NCBI GenBank assembly: GCA_029964075.1
Contig: CM057135.1
Location: 17,448,863-17,512,862, forward strand
From: Patiria pectinifera
Lineage: Eukaryota > Echinodermata > Asteroidea > Valvatida > Asterinidae
Reading direction: 5' to 3'
Length of the DNA: 64,000 nt
Below, piece after piece: positions 37,401 through 45,242 of the stretch. The notes under the pieces were generated by a model that searched no databases, had not been told where the DNA came from, and was given only the letters and a program-made list of their open reading frames with translations. The translations under genes and the position numbers were made by a program. How positions within the stretch are numbered: position 1 is the stretch's first letter; every line of letters starts with the position of its first letter.

Positions 37401-39854
37401 GCCTTGTTATGAATGACATGATAATATGGTAGAGAATTCAATACGCTCATGAAGGTTTCTAAGAAGCCTTCCGTCTTCAACTGCTTCTCTCCGAGCTTGC
37501 TCTCGATGCATTTTACAAATTCGGCAATAGTAGTTGCTCACAAAACTTGTTACATAGCCAAGCATGGAATTCAATCCAAGGTTGTCCCCTGTCACTTGCA
37601 GTAATTTTGGCTTGATACTTCCAACATACTCATTGGGGCAGTTGATGTGTATTCCAATTCTCTCCATGTCTAGTAGCTCTTGCGTAATTGGAGACAAGAT
37701 GCTTTCCATTCCATATTTCTTGACAAATCGTGTGGGAGCTAAAGCGGTCAACAGAATGTTGCGCAGACTAGCTTGGTACTGCATAGGCAAGCATGGGAAA
37801 GATATGTACACTGCAGTAAGTTTGTGGATGCCTTTTCTTGAACCCAGTGGATTAGCAGTTTCAAAGTCATCCGAGTACAGACAAATAGGTATTAGAGTTT
37901 CTCTTGACCCCCCAAAGCTCAGGCTCTCTTTGAAGTACAATCCATCACGGTATGACTGCAACACTTCATCATCTTCGGACTGCGCTCCTTGTAAAATTGC
38001 CGACATGAAGCCTGGCTGCTGTAGAAACCTGGTAATCACATTACTTAGAGGGATGTATTGAAAACATTCTTTCTGCTGCTCCTGATAGTTGCGGCCAGTA
38101 GTTCTGTTAGTTTGAACTCTGAAAACTTGACCCAGTTCCATTTCCCTGGGCTCAACTAGAAGATCTGCATCCTTTAGGTATTTCTTTTGTTTATATTCAG
38201 TTTCAAAGTCACCAAAAACACCTTTGACACTATCCAGCATATTTTCCAAACTGTTTATCAATTCCTCAGTTGGCTGCTCTCCATTTCTTAAACCTGTAAA
38301 TAGTGGTGCCCATTGTTGTTGAACCTGTCCTACAACATTACCCAACACCTCCTTGGATTCATTAATGACATACTGCATCGTTGTTGCAGGAATTCCAGTG
38401 CCTCGCAACCTTGCTACGTAAGCTGATATGGAATACTTTATGTCTCCATCCACAAGTATGTTTTCTTCTCCCACTGCATCGTCTTGATCTTCAGCTACTT
38501 CTTGTTGCTCTACAGGGTGGTGTATTTCAACATTCTGTCCAGGTTGTTCAACATGAGGCCTTCCCTGTACTTCACCATCTCGGTCCTCGTGATTTTGTTG
38601 CAAATGACGTTTACAAGTTGAACCACGCCAGAATATTTTGTGGCAGTTTTGCTCTGCACATACCATCTTTGTGCAAGTAGAAGAAAGAATAATGTGTACA
38701 AACTTCAGGTGTGCAAACAGACCGCGGATTCCTCCTGGTACTCTTATCAAACATTTGCAGCATGTAAAGGATTTCATGATTTTGTTTCACTGAAGATGCT
38801 TGTGTTGTTTACTGGCAGATTTATTCTGATTAAGCAGATAATTAAAAACTGAGTGCACAGTTTTGAACATGTTCAGCAGCATGTGAACTGAAGTTTCAAG
38901 TTAAATTACCTCTGCACGATGAAGGGCCATAAATTTCAGACGAATTCCCAGCTTTGGAATCACCTCCTTCACTGACTCTTCTGTTAGAAGACCAAACGAC
39001 TCGTCATCAAACCCCTCTTCTGAAAAAAAAAAAAAAAAATTATTTTTGATTTAATGTTTTCTGCACTCTGCGGATTGGGGAGAGGGGCATATATTGACAC
39101 CCTGGTACATATATCCCATAACCTACCAGTACATCGTCATAGTTTTACCTCGTATTTTCATTCCCATACACATGGGGGATGAAATATAGGAACGGGTGCC
39201 TGAAAATAACAATTATCTTAAAAGGAACCTTCCTCATCCTTGCGAATACCCACATTTTTCCTTGCTTTGCTTTGAATTCCGATCGAAGTAGAATTGAAAT
39301 AACTTACTCCACATAACCTCATCAAAAGCACATTTTGTTCAAAATATTTATTAGCCCTATGATTAGCCTATACCCTCCCATGCCTAGGGCGGAGTGATGA
39401 CGTAGCCTAGCCTAGGCCTACTTAAAGTTAGACCCATGCCATAGAAAAGCTTTCTATTTCTACATTTTACGAGCATTTTTATGATCAGTACTCACACAAG
39501 AAGTTATCCTATAACTTTGATTTGCGTAGGACTCTGTCATTCCAAAGAAATGTTGGGGGAAAAACGGATCGAAATTCTATTCCCGGCGAAGCCGGAAAAT
39601 AGACAGTTTTTCAATGGGATCTATGCATGCGCCACGTTCATTGTGTTATGTGCAGCTATAGCTACGAACGTGGGCCACGCACACGGTACCGTATGACTTT
39701 CTCACATCACAAACCAGGGCCATGTTTGACAAAATCAGCAGAAAATTTCAATTCTGTAATGCAATCAAGTTAGTCTAAGTTCATATTAACCTTCAGATAT
39801 AGGTATCAAACTCTGAAATCCCCAAGCTGATAGGTGTTGTTGCATTTTTTCCAT
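28095..39854 (-). CDS. SAM-domain protein (SAMD3-like), ten-exon gene carried by element D
   Basis: Exons on the minus strand: 39791-39854, 38910-39019, 35689-35967, 35102-35244, 32545-32634, 32046-32211, 30140-30324, 29611-29773, 29218-29338, 28095-28412; about 545 codons. Exons 1-2 form a SAM domain (LSAWGFQSLIPISE; FDDESFGLLTEESVKEVIPK). Exon 3 is a Ser/Pro/Thr-rich linker. Exons 4-10 match the body of proteins usually labelled sterile alpha motif domain-containing protein 3-like (IEDRLCYLRKI, ILEEYPRLLDPGM, QPYILALGGTSTSPQQVFVL). All exons have GT/AG borders. Seven of nine junctions keep phase; exon 5/6 and 8/9 do not as drawn, so either a border is misplaced or the copy is damaged. The role is unknown; I infer a DNA- or transposase-binding accessory factor for D. 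Confidence 0.7.
28573..28771. mobile_element. hAT-type MITE with 8-bp target duplication
   Basis: 199 bp with ends CAGTGGCGTAGCCA / TGGCTACGCCACTG, flanked by ATGTTCAA on both sides (28,565-28,572 and 28,772-28,779). It contains long G and C runs. CAG-type ends and an 8-bp duplication are hallmarks of hAT. Inserted in intron 9 of the SAM gene. Confidence 0.9.
29218..29338 (-). CDS. SAM gene exon 9
   Basis: Between TTTGTCCAG and GTAAGT. Reads KKILVLPILFTGRRKGKGGR then ISFTESSRAFMDFGC, ending in phase 0 and fitting exon 10. Confidence 0.65.
29611..29773 (-). CDS. SAM gene exon 8
   Basis: Between TTTGCACAG and GTAGTT. Reads IKQDFEILHPDAANNLYSKW and continues to LENLTA. It follows exon 7 in phase; the junction to exon 9 is not in phase as drawn. 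Confidence 0.65.
30140..30324 (-). CDS. SAM gene exon 7
   Basis: Between TTCAAACAG and GTTAGT. Reads AEPTEQIEWMKANTWRSDS and ends TLDDILEEYPRLLDPGM, the best conserved family motif. Phase 0 at the 3' border, fitting exon 8. Confidence 0.7.
30701..30896. mobile_element. Small TIR element with tRNA-like core
   Basis: 196 bp with inverted ends TCAATATTAGGTTTTGCC / GGCAAAACCTAATATTGA, extended by near-matching TTCACCGACGT / ACGTCAATGAA. The middle is tRNA-like. Inserted in intron 6 of the SAM gene. Target duplication not clear. Confidence 0.7.
30744..30815 (+). other. tRNA-like sequence inside the TIR element
   Basis: 72 nt with an A-box TGGTCTAGTGG, a B-box GGTTCGAGTCC, a 5-bp T stem GTGGG/CCCAC and a CTGC/GCAG anticodon stem. 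The acceptor stem pairs poorly, so it is tRNA-derived rather than a working tRNA. Confidence 0.55.
31043..31193. repeat. 26-27-bp tandem repeat, six copies
   Basis: The unit reads about AAGTGGGTACACCTGACCCC plus AAAACC. Frames through it are repeat artefacts. Confidence 0.9.
31194..32045. other. SAM gene intron 6, distal part
   Basis: No exon or clear repeat recognised beyond ordinary AT-rich DNA. Confidence 0.4.
32046..32211 (-). CDS. SAM gene exon 6
   Basis: Acceptor ATACAAACAG, donor GTAATG. Includes GAIEDRLCYLRKI, a hallmark of the SAMD3-like family, then a Lys/Arg-rich stretch (SRKRHRETSPEKAAKK) that could be a nuclear localisation signal. The carried T fits exon 7. The junction with exon 5 is out of phase. 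Confidence 0.65.
32331..32448 (-). CDS. Possible alternative terminal exon of the SAM gene
   Basis: A TTTTTACAG acceptor followed by a frame in phase with exon 5: EVILKCGVAKYSPLTQGEFE, then KALFEQFQATST, ending in a stop after 39 codons. It would give a short protein of about 215 residues with the SAM domain but without the conserved C-terminal half. Confidence 0.4.
32545..32634 (-). CDS. SAM gene exon 5
   Basis: Between TTCTATTTAG and GTAAGT. Reads PSSFVKAELAKQIIKDFPFL then KDLQGFTGF. It ends with two carried bases that fit the alternative exon at 32331-32448 but not exon 6. Confidence 0.65.
32780..34880. repeat. LTR-like AT-rich insertion in SAM gene intron 4 (possible solo LTR)
   Basis: Long run of TCAA/TTCAATTT words, then a mid part with GGGGTCCGGTAGAGG and AGTGCGAGGCTCACTGTGC, and a right part with CACACACACATATACAAACA. 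The order and composition recall the LTRs of element B (AT-rich, CCAGGGTCAG-like core, CACACACATACACACCCA tail), but they are not the same sequence. Borders and target duplication were not resolved. Confidence 0.3.
35102..35244 (-). CDS. SAM gene exon 4
   Basis: Between TAATTTAG and GTAAGT. Reads DVTKILSDSSTGLKLVERIK and ends VCAHLVQLYGN. Two bases carry into exon 5 and give Lys, so the phase fits. This is the conserved helical start of the SAMD3-like body. Confidence 0.7.
35689..35967 (-). CDS. SAM gene exon 3 (Ser/Pro/Thr-rich linker)
   Basis: 93 codons in phase 0 between CCTTGCAG and GTAAGT. Rich in Ser, Pro and Thr (VPETPSPVESPSPSSSQAAY). Probably a disordered linker after the SAM domain. 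Confidence 0.65.
36345..38777 (-). CDS. CACTA-type (CMC superfamily) transposase of element D
   Basis: Starts MKSFTCCKCLIRVPGG. Two C2H2-like fingers lie in the first about 65 residues (CCKCLIRVPG...HLKFVH; CAEQNCHKIF...HLQQNH). Then come PICLYSDDFETANPLGSRKG, GDNLGLNSMLGYV with YYCRICKMHRE, and NKALDIMHDFLEGVLPLEM. The C-terminal part contains HNCIHYPSAIRCLGPL and MEAKHKELKKWAK. These blocks parallel the plant TNP2/TNPD transposase (xDGFNPFG-, CPxC- and DxMH-type blocks). About 810 codons in one exon. The frame changes about 37,450-37,500 and again about 37,220-37,260, so two frameshifts are likely. It lies wholly within intron 2 of the SAM gene, on the same strand. Confidence 0.72.
38910..39019 (-). 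CDS. SAM gene exon 2 (SAM domain C-terminal part)
   Basis: The acceptor is a long T-run then TTTCAG and the donor is GTAATT. Reads EGFDDESFGLLTEESVKEVI then PKLGIRLKFMALHRAE, with the LLTEE and GIRLK motifs of SAM domains. The transposase start codon lies only 132 bases downstream, in the following intron. Confidence 0.7.
39020..39790. other. SAM gene intron 1
   Basis: Contains a TAGCCTAGCCTAGGCCTA patch near 39,400 and a cis-acting-looking GCATGCGCCACGTTC near 39,625. No exon seen. Confidence 0.35.
39791..39854 (-). CDS. SAM gene exon 1 (start, SAM domain N-terminal helix)
   Basis: Starts ATG with MEKMQQHLSAWGFQSLIPISE and ends one base into the next codon at a GTTAAT donor, which is weak. 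The carried G plus AA of exon 2 gives Glu, so the phase fits. Confidence 0.6.
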
Positions 39855-39934
39855 CTTGATTGCCCGAAGGAGTGAAGCTAATTTGCACGTCGTCAAAACC
39901 GTCGCGCGAGCGCACATGGGATATAGTACCCCTT

Positions 39935-40181
39935 AACTCGGTAATATTTACACAACACATGTATTCTTTACGTAATATTTTGTAAAACTAACCTAGTTAA
40001 GGTATACTTTTGACGAAGGTTACACAACTAGTGTAAAAAAATATATATTACATTTAAAACAAGTCAATTTAAACTTACACAATCAATGCGTATCGCTTTT
40101 TTGCAATATTTTACTTAAATTGTGTAATATTTTACCAAACTTTTTTTACATGATTTTTTTTTACCATTCATTTTGTGTGTG
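39935..40181. repeat. Element D right subterminal repeat region
   Basis: Words such as GGTAATATTTACACAAC, GTAATATTTTGTAAAAC, GGTTACACAAC, CTTACACAATC and GTGTAATATTTTACC, ending in TTTTGTGTGTG. This end lies upstream of both genes and probably also holds their promoter. Confidence 0.65.
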
Positions 40182-40183
40182 TA

Positions 40184-40432
40184 GTTTCTTCAACGACCTC
40201 AACTCCATTCTCTCTTCCTTTGCCGCTCTCTCTCTCTCTCTCTAATGAATTCCATTAAGTCACCACCCTGCAATCCCATCTCTTTACCAACCTCAACCCA
40301 CTTCTCCATGATTGCTCGTTTAGGTTCCAAACCAACTCCTGCAAGCAGCACGGCAAGCACCACGGTAAGTAGCACGCAAAGCGGCTGACGCAGCGGGAGT
40401 GTCGCGGGTGAGCTGAGACCAGATTTCGGCAT
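40184..40432 (-). pseudogene. Element B gag, N-terminal part beyond the D insertion
   Basis: Minus-strand start of gag, with MEKWVEVGKEMGLQGGDLM near 40,255-40,310. It then runs into an Arg/Glu-rich stretch written by a (TC)n run at 40,226-40,243. Element D interrupts gag immediately after this part. Confidence 0.65.
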
Positions 40433-40580
40433 GAACCTGCACTGAAATAATACGATCTAAACCAGAAATATTATTACAAACTTTCAATGGAAATATCCTA
40501 ACATCAAAATTTACACGTAAATATTTATCTGAGCTGACAACATGATTTTTTTTTTCAATTTTACGGACAAGCCCCCAAAA

Positions 40581-42077
40581 TGTCAGACTGTTGTCAACGC
40601 AAAAAAATCAACACGGAGAATTTTCTTTCAGTGACAATTATTTACAAAAACTTTAATATTAAAAACATTCAATGAAGGACTACACAATTATATTGATTAA
40701 AATGTACACTTCTGGGACTATGACCACGGAATTAAATTAATAAATAAATCTCTGATTGAACCACTGTTTTCAAACTTGAATCCTTAAGCTTCTTCTGTTA
40801 CAAGAACCTTACTACACTTCCGTTTCAAAAACGATATTACACTTCACTTGAGTTAACAAGGTTATTGTTAAAGTCGAATACTTGAAACACAGTGCACTTA
40901 TGTGCACTATACACGAACTTAATTACACTAGGTTTTTGTACTGCACTACTAATTTACACTTCTGTTTAGTTTAACTGAAATCTTAGTTGCTACACCAGTG
41001 GGATCACTTATTCTGAAGTGTCTTTCACCAAAAAACAAACAAACACTTTTTATACTTGCTATTAATTGAGTTTCACGATTTTGGTGGCACAAATTACACA
41101 CAGAATAAGTAACTCCATCTCTGACCAGTTGACGATATACAGTGTATGAAAATTATTAACGGCTATACACGCTCTAAAATCTGTAAAGTTCACCCAGTAT
41201 AAATTACAGTTCTGGTGTTCCACTGAGCAGTCAAAAGGGTCTCCTCAGACTTGGTCTGGATCTTGGGGTAGTACCAGGGTCAGTTCTCGACACAGCTAGA
41301 GCTAGCACAGTAGTAACGTGACCGTCCCATTGCAACGTCAGAATCTTAGACCATTATATGGGTGACAAGGAAGAAGTTCCTCAGCTGGCTGAAATCCCCA
41401 GTAATACTTTCTGGAAAAGTGAAATTAAAAATACCCGATCCCCAATAATAATCCCAAATCTTCAACATAAATAACGTACACAGGTCATGCAAGTTTAAGC
41501 AATCACTATATTTTGTAGGCAAAATAATCCTTCGAACAAATAAACAAATTTCAAGAAATTAAACCACTTCGGATAAAATTAGCGGAAACAAATTAATTAA
41601 TCTAACTCACGGTTTTGCAGTGAGGTTCCCCGTTTCTGGTTTTCAGCTCACCAGCAGACAGTGGAGCAAAAATGCCCCAGCTAACAGCTATATATGGCAA
41701 TGCTGCAGTACACGACTTGGCTCTGCTAATAAAAGTTTGCTCGGCACCAGAGTCTGAATACCCTGCTCAGCAAAAAGGTTAGGCAGCAGGCAGCAGGATA
41801 TTTGTCTTGGTGTCTAGTGAGCTCTCAATATGAGATAGAGTGGGCTGCAGTCACACTAACCATACACTTATATACTCCCACACACATACACACCCAACTA
41901 ATCAAACACAAAAGAACTACACCCAACTGAAGAATGTCTAAGAATGCACATAGCTATTGAATATTCACACAGGAAAAGAAAAGACATTTGCATAGGAACT
42001 TTTACTTGTAAGGTGGAAAGGAAAGGACACATCAAATAAAAGAAAAATAAATAAATAAATTGAAACGGACTGTTACA
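40581..42077 (-). repeat. Element B 5' LTR (right copy)
   Basis: About 1,497 bp, slightly longer than the left copy but otherwise nearly identical. A putative primer-binding site lies directly inside it at about 40,566-40,580. Confidence 0.92.
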
Positions 42078-42082
42078 GTGTT

Positions 42083-42885
42083 ATTGTTGGGACTGATTGA
42101 TACAGTTGTGACAATCGTTGTTAGGTGAGATACTGGTTGTGTGTCTATAGGATCGGGGCTCATCTGTTTAGAGTGTTGAGTTCCGGGTGTCTGGAGATAG
42201 CGGGCTAGGGCGTAGCTGCGACAGCGGGCAAGGAAGTAGGTAAATTACTTGTACTCTGCGTGTGTAATTGCTTAGACGATTTGTGTACAAAGTCTGTGTA
42301 GCTGTACCGGGTTTGCGCTGGTACGTGTGGCTGAATTCTGGCTTACACACACGGCGTAGCGAGTACCCTGCTAACGGACTGTATACATTGCTAAGCGGCT
42401 GTTACGCTGTGTTTGGCTAACTTAGCGATTCATTACTAGCGCTGTGCATAGTTGCTCATTGCTGCCATTGTTGTCTAGTGCTGAGTGCTGTGTGCATTGT
42501 TGCATTGACGAGCAGCGGGCTATCTCCAGTAATTAACTAAGGACCCTGTTAATAAAACAACCCACCGAATCACATCCTAATTAATGTACTTGATTATTGT
42601 TGAATAAATTACGATCATTGTTGTTTGAGATTACCGACAATTCTGCTTCCTGTGTTTATGTTACAGGTTTATTGTGCAATTAATTAACAGAGATAAATAA
42701 TCAACACTCATTCATAATCGGGCGGTAGCTTTCCACCAAAACGGACCTGCACCCTTAGCCTTGAAGGTCGCTCTGACCGATCTCTCGTCAAGGGAAGAGC
42801 CTTGGTTTTGGAAGATTGTCTTCACCCCACCAGGGGTCAGATTTATCCTAACAGATTTAGGTTAGCCCGGGGGGTTTCCGCCACA
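42083..42885 (+). repeat. Element A 3' LTR, second part
   Basis: Continues the LTR after element B. It ends TTTCCGCCACA, complementary to the LTR start at 19,488. The whole LTR is about 1.09 kb. LINE coding sequence starts directly after it. Confidence 0.7.
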
Positions 42886-44786
42886 GTATTAGGTTAATCG
42901 ATGACGTTATGCACTTTAGCCAAGAAAGTAATACAAATACTGCGATTCTCTTTTTAGATTACGAAAAGGCTTTTGACACTGTAGAATGGAGCTTCCTGAT
43001 AAAAACACTAAAAAAGTTTAATTTTGGAGATAGCTTTATCAGTTGAAGAACAATGTATAAAAGCATACAAAGTACAACTATTAAAAATAACTATATGTCT
43101 GAATTTTTCACATTGAAACGTGGGCTTGGACAAGGTTGCCCTCTCTCAGCCTTATTGTTCCTAATCGTAGCAGAAGTTCTCGCGAACAGAATAAGAACAA
43201 ACCATGAAATACACGGGGTACAATTACCAAAACAAAACGAACCTTCGCATCTCTATGTACGCAGATGATACCACTCTTTTTATGTCAGACTCTAAATCAA
43301 TCAACAACGCTCTTTACGTTGTTAAAGAATTTGGAAGAATAAATCTAGACCAGAATCTCCAAGAAACTATAAATTGGCAGCAAAGACCAATCAAAACATT
43401 AGGCGTTTACTCTAGAAAGAACATGTATGAATGCTATGAATTAATCTGGGAAGAAAAAATAACTAATTGTGCAAATTTAATCAACCAGTGGAAAAGACGC
43501 AATTATTAGTAAAGTAACCATTGTAAACATTTTGGCAATACCAATATTTACCTTTCTAGCATCAGTTATTCCAACCCCACAAAAACAAATTACAAATATA
43601 GAGAATCTGATTTTTCCTTCATCTGGCAAGGGAAAATAGATAAGATCTTAAGAAAAACTTTGATTCGTGGTTTAGATGAAGGAGGTCTAAATCTAATTGA
43701 CTTTGAATCTCAAAATGCAGCGCTAAAATGCAACTGGATCATTTAACTGATTTACAAAAAAAGCTGATAAATGGACAAGCTTCTGTGACTACTTCCTTAA
43801 CCTATGTTGTCCTGATTTAGCTATCCTAAATATGAACCTTAAAAATACAAAAATGTTTTTCAAATCTTCCAGGTAAATTACCGCAATTTTAAAAAGAGAT
43901 AATACTCTGCTGGCAGACACTGAACAAACAAAAGAAAACGCAAGCAGATTTATCACGAACTGAGATAAAGACACAAATACTTTGGGGTAATCAACACATA
44001 AAGTGTAACGACAAACCTTTGTTCTTCAGAAATTGGATCAAATCCAATATCACCTATGTAAATGACATGTTTAATGAAAAGGGCGAACTCTCCCAGGTAT
44101 GTGAGTGGTAAACTAATTAGCAAACAGAACTGGCTAGTTGAAATGTATATACTAAAGAAGGCCCTACCAAAAGAATGGTCAACAAAACTCTTAAATAATG
44201 ATAACATTCCAACTGAAAGGCATGTTCATATCACTGAAAAACTCGGTAAGTAGGAAAATATAAACACAAAAAACTGTATAAGATTTTACTCGAGTATAAA
44301 AGTAAAACACCTGTCGCACAAGAGCGTTGGAACGAAATACTGCAGACTGAAGGACTCAATTGGAATTCAGTGTGGAAACAAAAAGTTATATATGAAAAAG
44401 AAGCCAAATTAAGGAATTTTAACTTCAAGTTAATACACCGCATTATGCCAACCAAATACTTACTGTATAAATGGAAAATCAAAGATAGCCCACTATGCAG
44501 CCTGTGCAATACCGTAGATGATTATGAACACGTATTTATTTCTTGTGCACACACAGTTAAATTTGGGAATCAAGTTATTAAGTATTATCAATCAGTAACA
44601 AAGCATTGTTATAACTTTCCATCAATGTCAGATTTAATACTAAACCCGGACTTTGACCTTAAAACAAATTTGATTACTACAATAGCGATGTATTCTATAT
44701 TAAAAGTTAGACAGAAAGCATACCAAAACAATACATGGAATACCACTTTTATATTTTTTTACGTGAACTCGTTTTTGTATAGCTAA
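42886..44786 (+). pseudogene. Tx1/L1-like LINE, ORF2 C-terminal part
   Basis: Reverse transcriptase of a non-LTR retrotransposon. Motifs: LFLDYEKAFDTVEW near 42,950, RGLGQGCPLSALLFL near 43,120, YADDTTLF near 43,260, KTLIRGLDEGGLNLIDFES near 43,655, and a C-terminal Cys/His motif CSLCNTVDDYEHVFISC near 44,498. The endonuclease and the first reverse transcriptase motifs are absent because the LTR of element A abuts at 42,885. A conserved Trp codon appears as TGA at 43,044-43,046, and the frame shifts several times between 43.2 and 44.3 kb, so it is dead. The motif spacing and the ERG(V)RQGCPLS-type block fit the L1/Tx1 group. Confidence 0.85.
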
Positions 44787-44920
44787 AATACAAAAGACAA
44801 ATAAGAAGTTTTGGAATTTTTTTTGTAAAATTCAACACTCCGTCAAACACTTAAATCACATTGTACCTTGGTCAGGCACATGTATTCTTACGAAAGCCCT
44901 GTAGTGCCATCAAATATATA
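44787..44920. other. LINE 3' flank
   Basis: Short AT-rich stretch, perhaps the LINE 3' UTR; no poly-A tail is obvious. Confidence 0.35.
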
Positions 44921-45225
44921 TTTTGTCCAAGTTCGTTTTTTTGAGATATATTTTCCCAAAGTTCGTTTTTATGAGATACATTTTGTCGAAGTTCGTTTTT
45001 ATGAGATCCATATTTCCAAAAGTTCGTTCTTATGAGATACATTCTGTCGAAGTTCGTTTTTTTGAGATACATTTTGTCGAAGTTCGTTTTTATGAGATAC
45101 ATTTTGTCGAAGTTCGTTTTTATGAGATATATTTGTCGAAGTTCGTTTTTATAAGATACCTTTTCTCGAAGTTCGTTTTTATGAGATATATTTTTCCCAC
45201 AGTTCGTTTTTACGAGATTTTTTTT
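44921..45225 (+). repeat. 30-bp tandem array, about ten copies
   Basis: The unit reads about AAGTTCGTTTTTATGAGATA plus CATTTTGTCG. Being 30 bp long it stays open in phase and reads as ten-residue repeats (SKFVFMRYIL). It runs directly into the integrase-core gene. Confidence 0.92.
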
Positions 45226-45242
45226 TCCTTCACTCGGATTCA

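Larger units (their letters stand above)
25694..40181 (-). mobile_element. Element D: 14.5-kb CACTA-type DNA transposon with SAM-domain gene
   Basis: Left end CACACACAG, right end TGTGTGTG, with TA on each side (25,692-25,693 and 40,182-40,183). It sits inside gag of element B. Both ends carry dense short inverted and direct repeats of the GTAAAATTTTAC / TTACACAA type. It carries two minus-strand genes: a CACTA-type transposase (36,345-38,777) and a ten-exon SAM-domain gene (28,095-39,854) whose second intron contains the transposase. Introns host a hAT MITE, a TIR/tRNA-like element, a tandem repeat and an LTR-like block. CMC elements are known for CAC ends and 2-4 bp target duplications. The transposase shows about two frameshifts, so this copy may no longer be self-sufficient. 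Confidence 0.75.
19776..42077 (-). mobile_element. Element B: Ty3/Gypsy, Gmr1-like domain order (fossil)
   Basis: Two LTRs in direct orientation enclose the element. The flanking 5-bp duplication GTGTT (19,771-19,775 and 42,078-42,082) marks the insertion into element A's LTR. On the minus strand the order is gag, protease, integrase, reverse transcriptase, RNase H. A purine-rich tract (AAAGAGGGAGTGAAA) precedes the 3' LTR, and TGGGGGCTTGTCCG follows the 5' LTR as a possible primer site. LTR divergence by eye is about 1.5 %, so the copy is fairly young. Gag is split by DNA transposon D. Broken, with about two or three further breaks. Confidence 0.88.
13961..42885 (+). mobile_element. Element A: Ty3/Gypsy retrotransposon (fossil), 3' LTR split by element B
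   Basis: The sequence enters inside gag at about 13.96 kb. A gag-pol remnant runs to about 18.37 kb, a 1.1-kb spacer follows, and then the 3' LTR. That LTR is interrupted by the 22.3-kb element B and resumes at 42,083. No 5' LTR is seen. Without B, A spans about 6.6 kb. Broken, with roughly six or more breaks; an old copy. Right of its LTR a LINE begins without a gap, so A probably inserted into that LINE. Confidence 0.8.
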
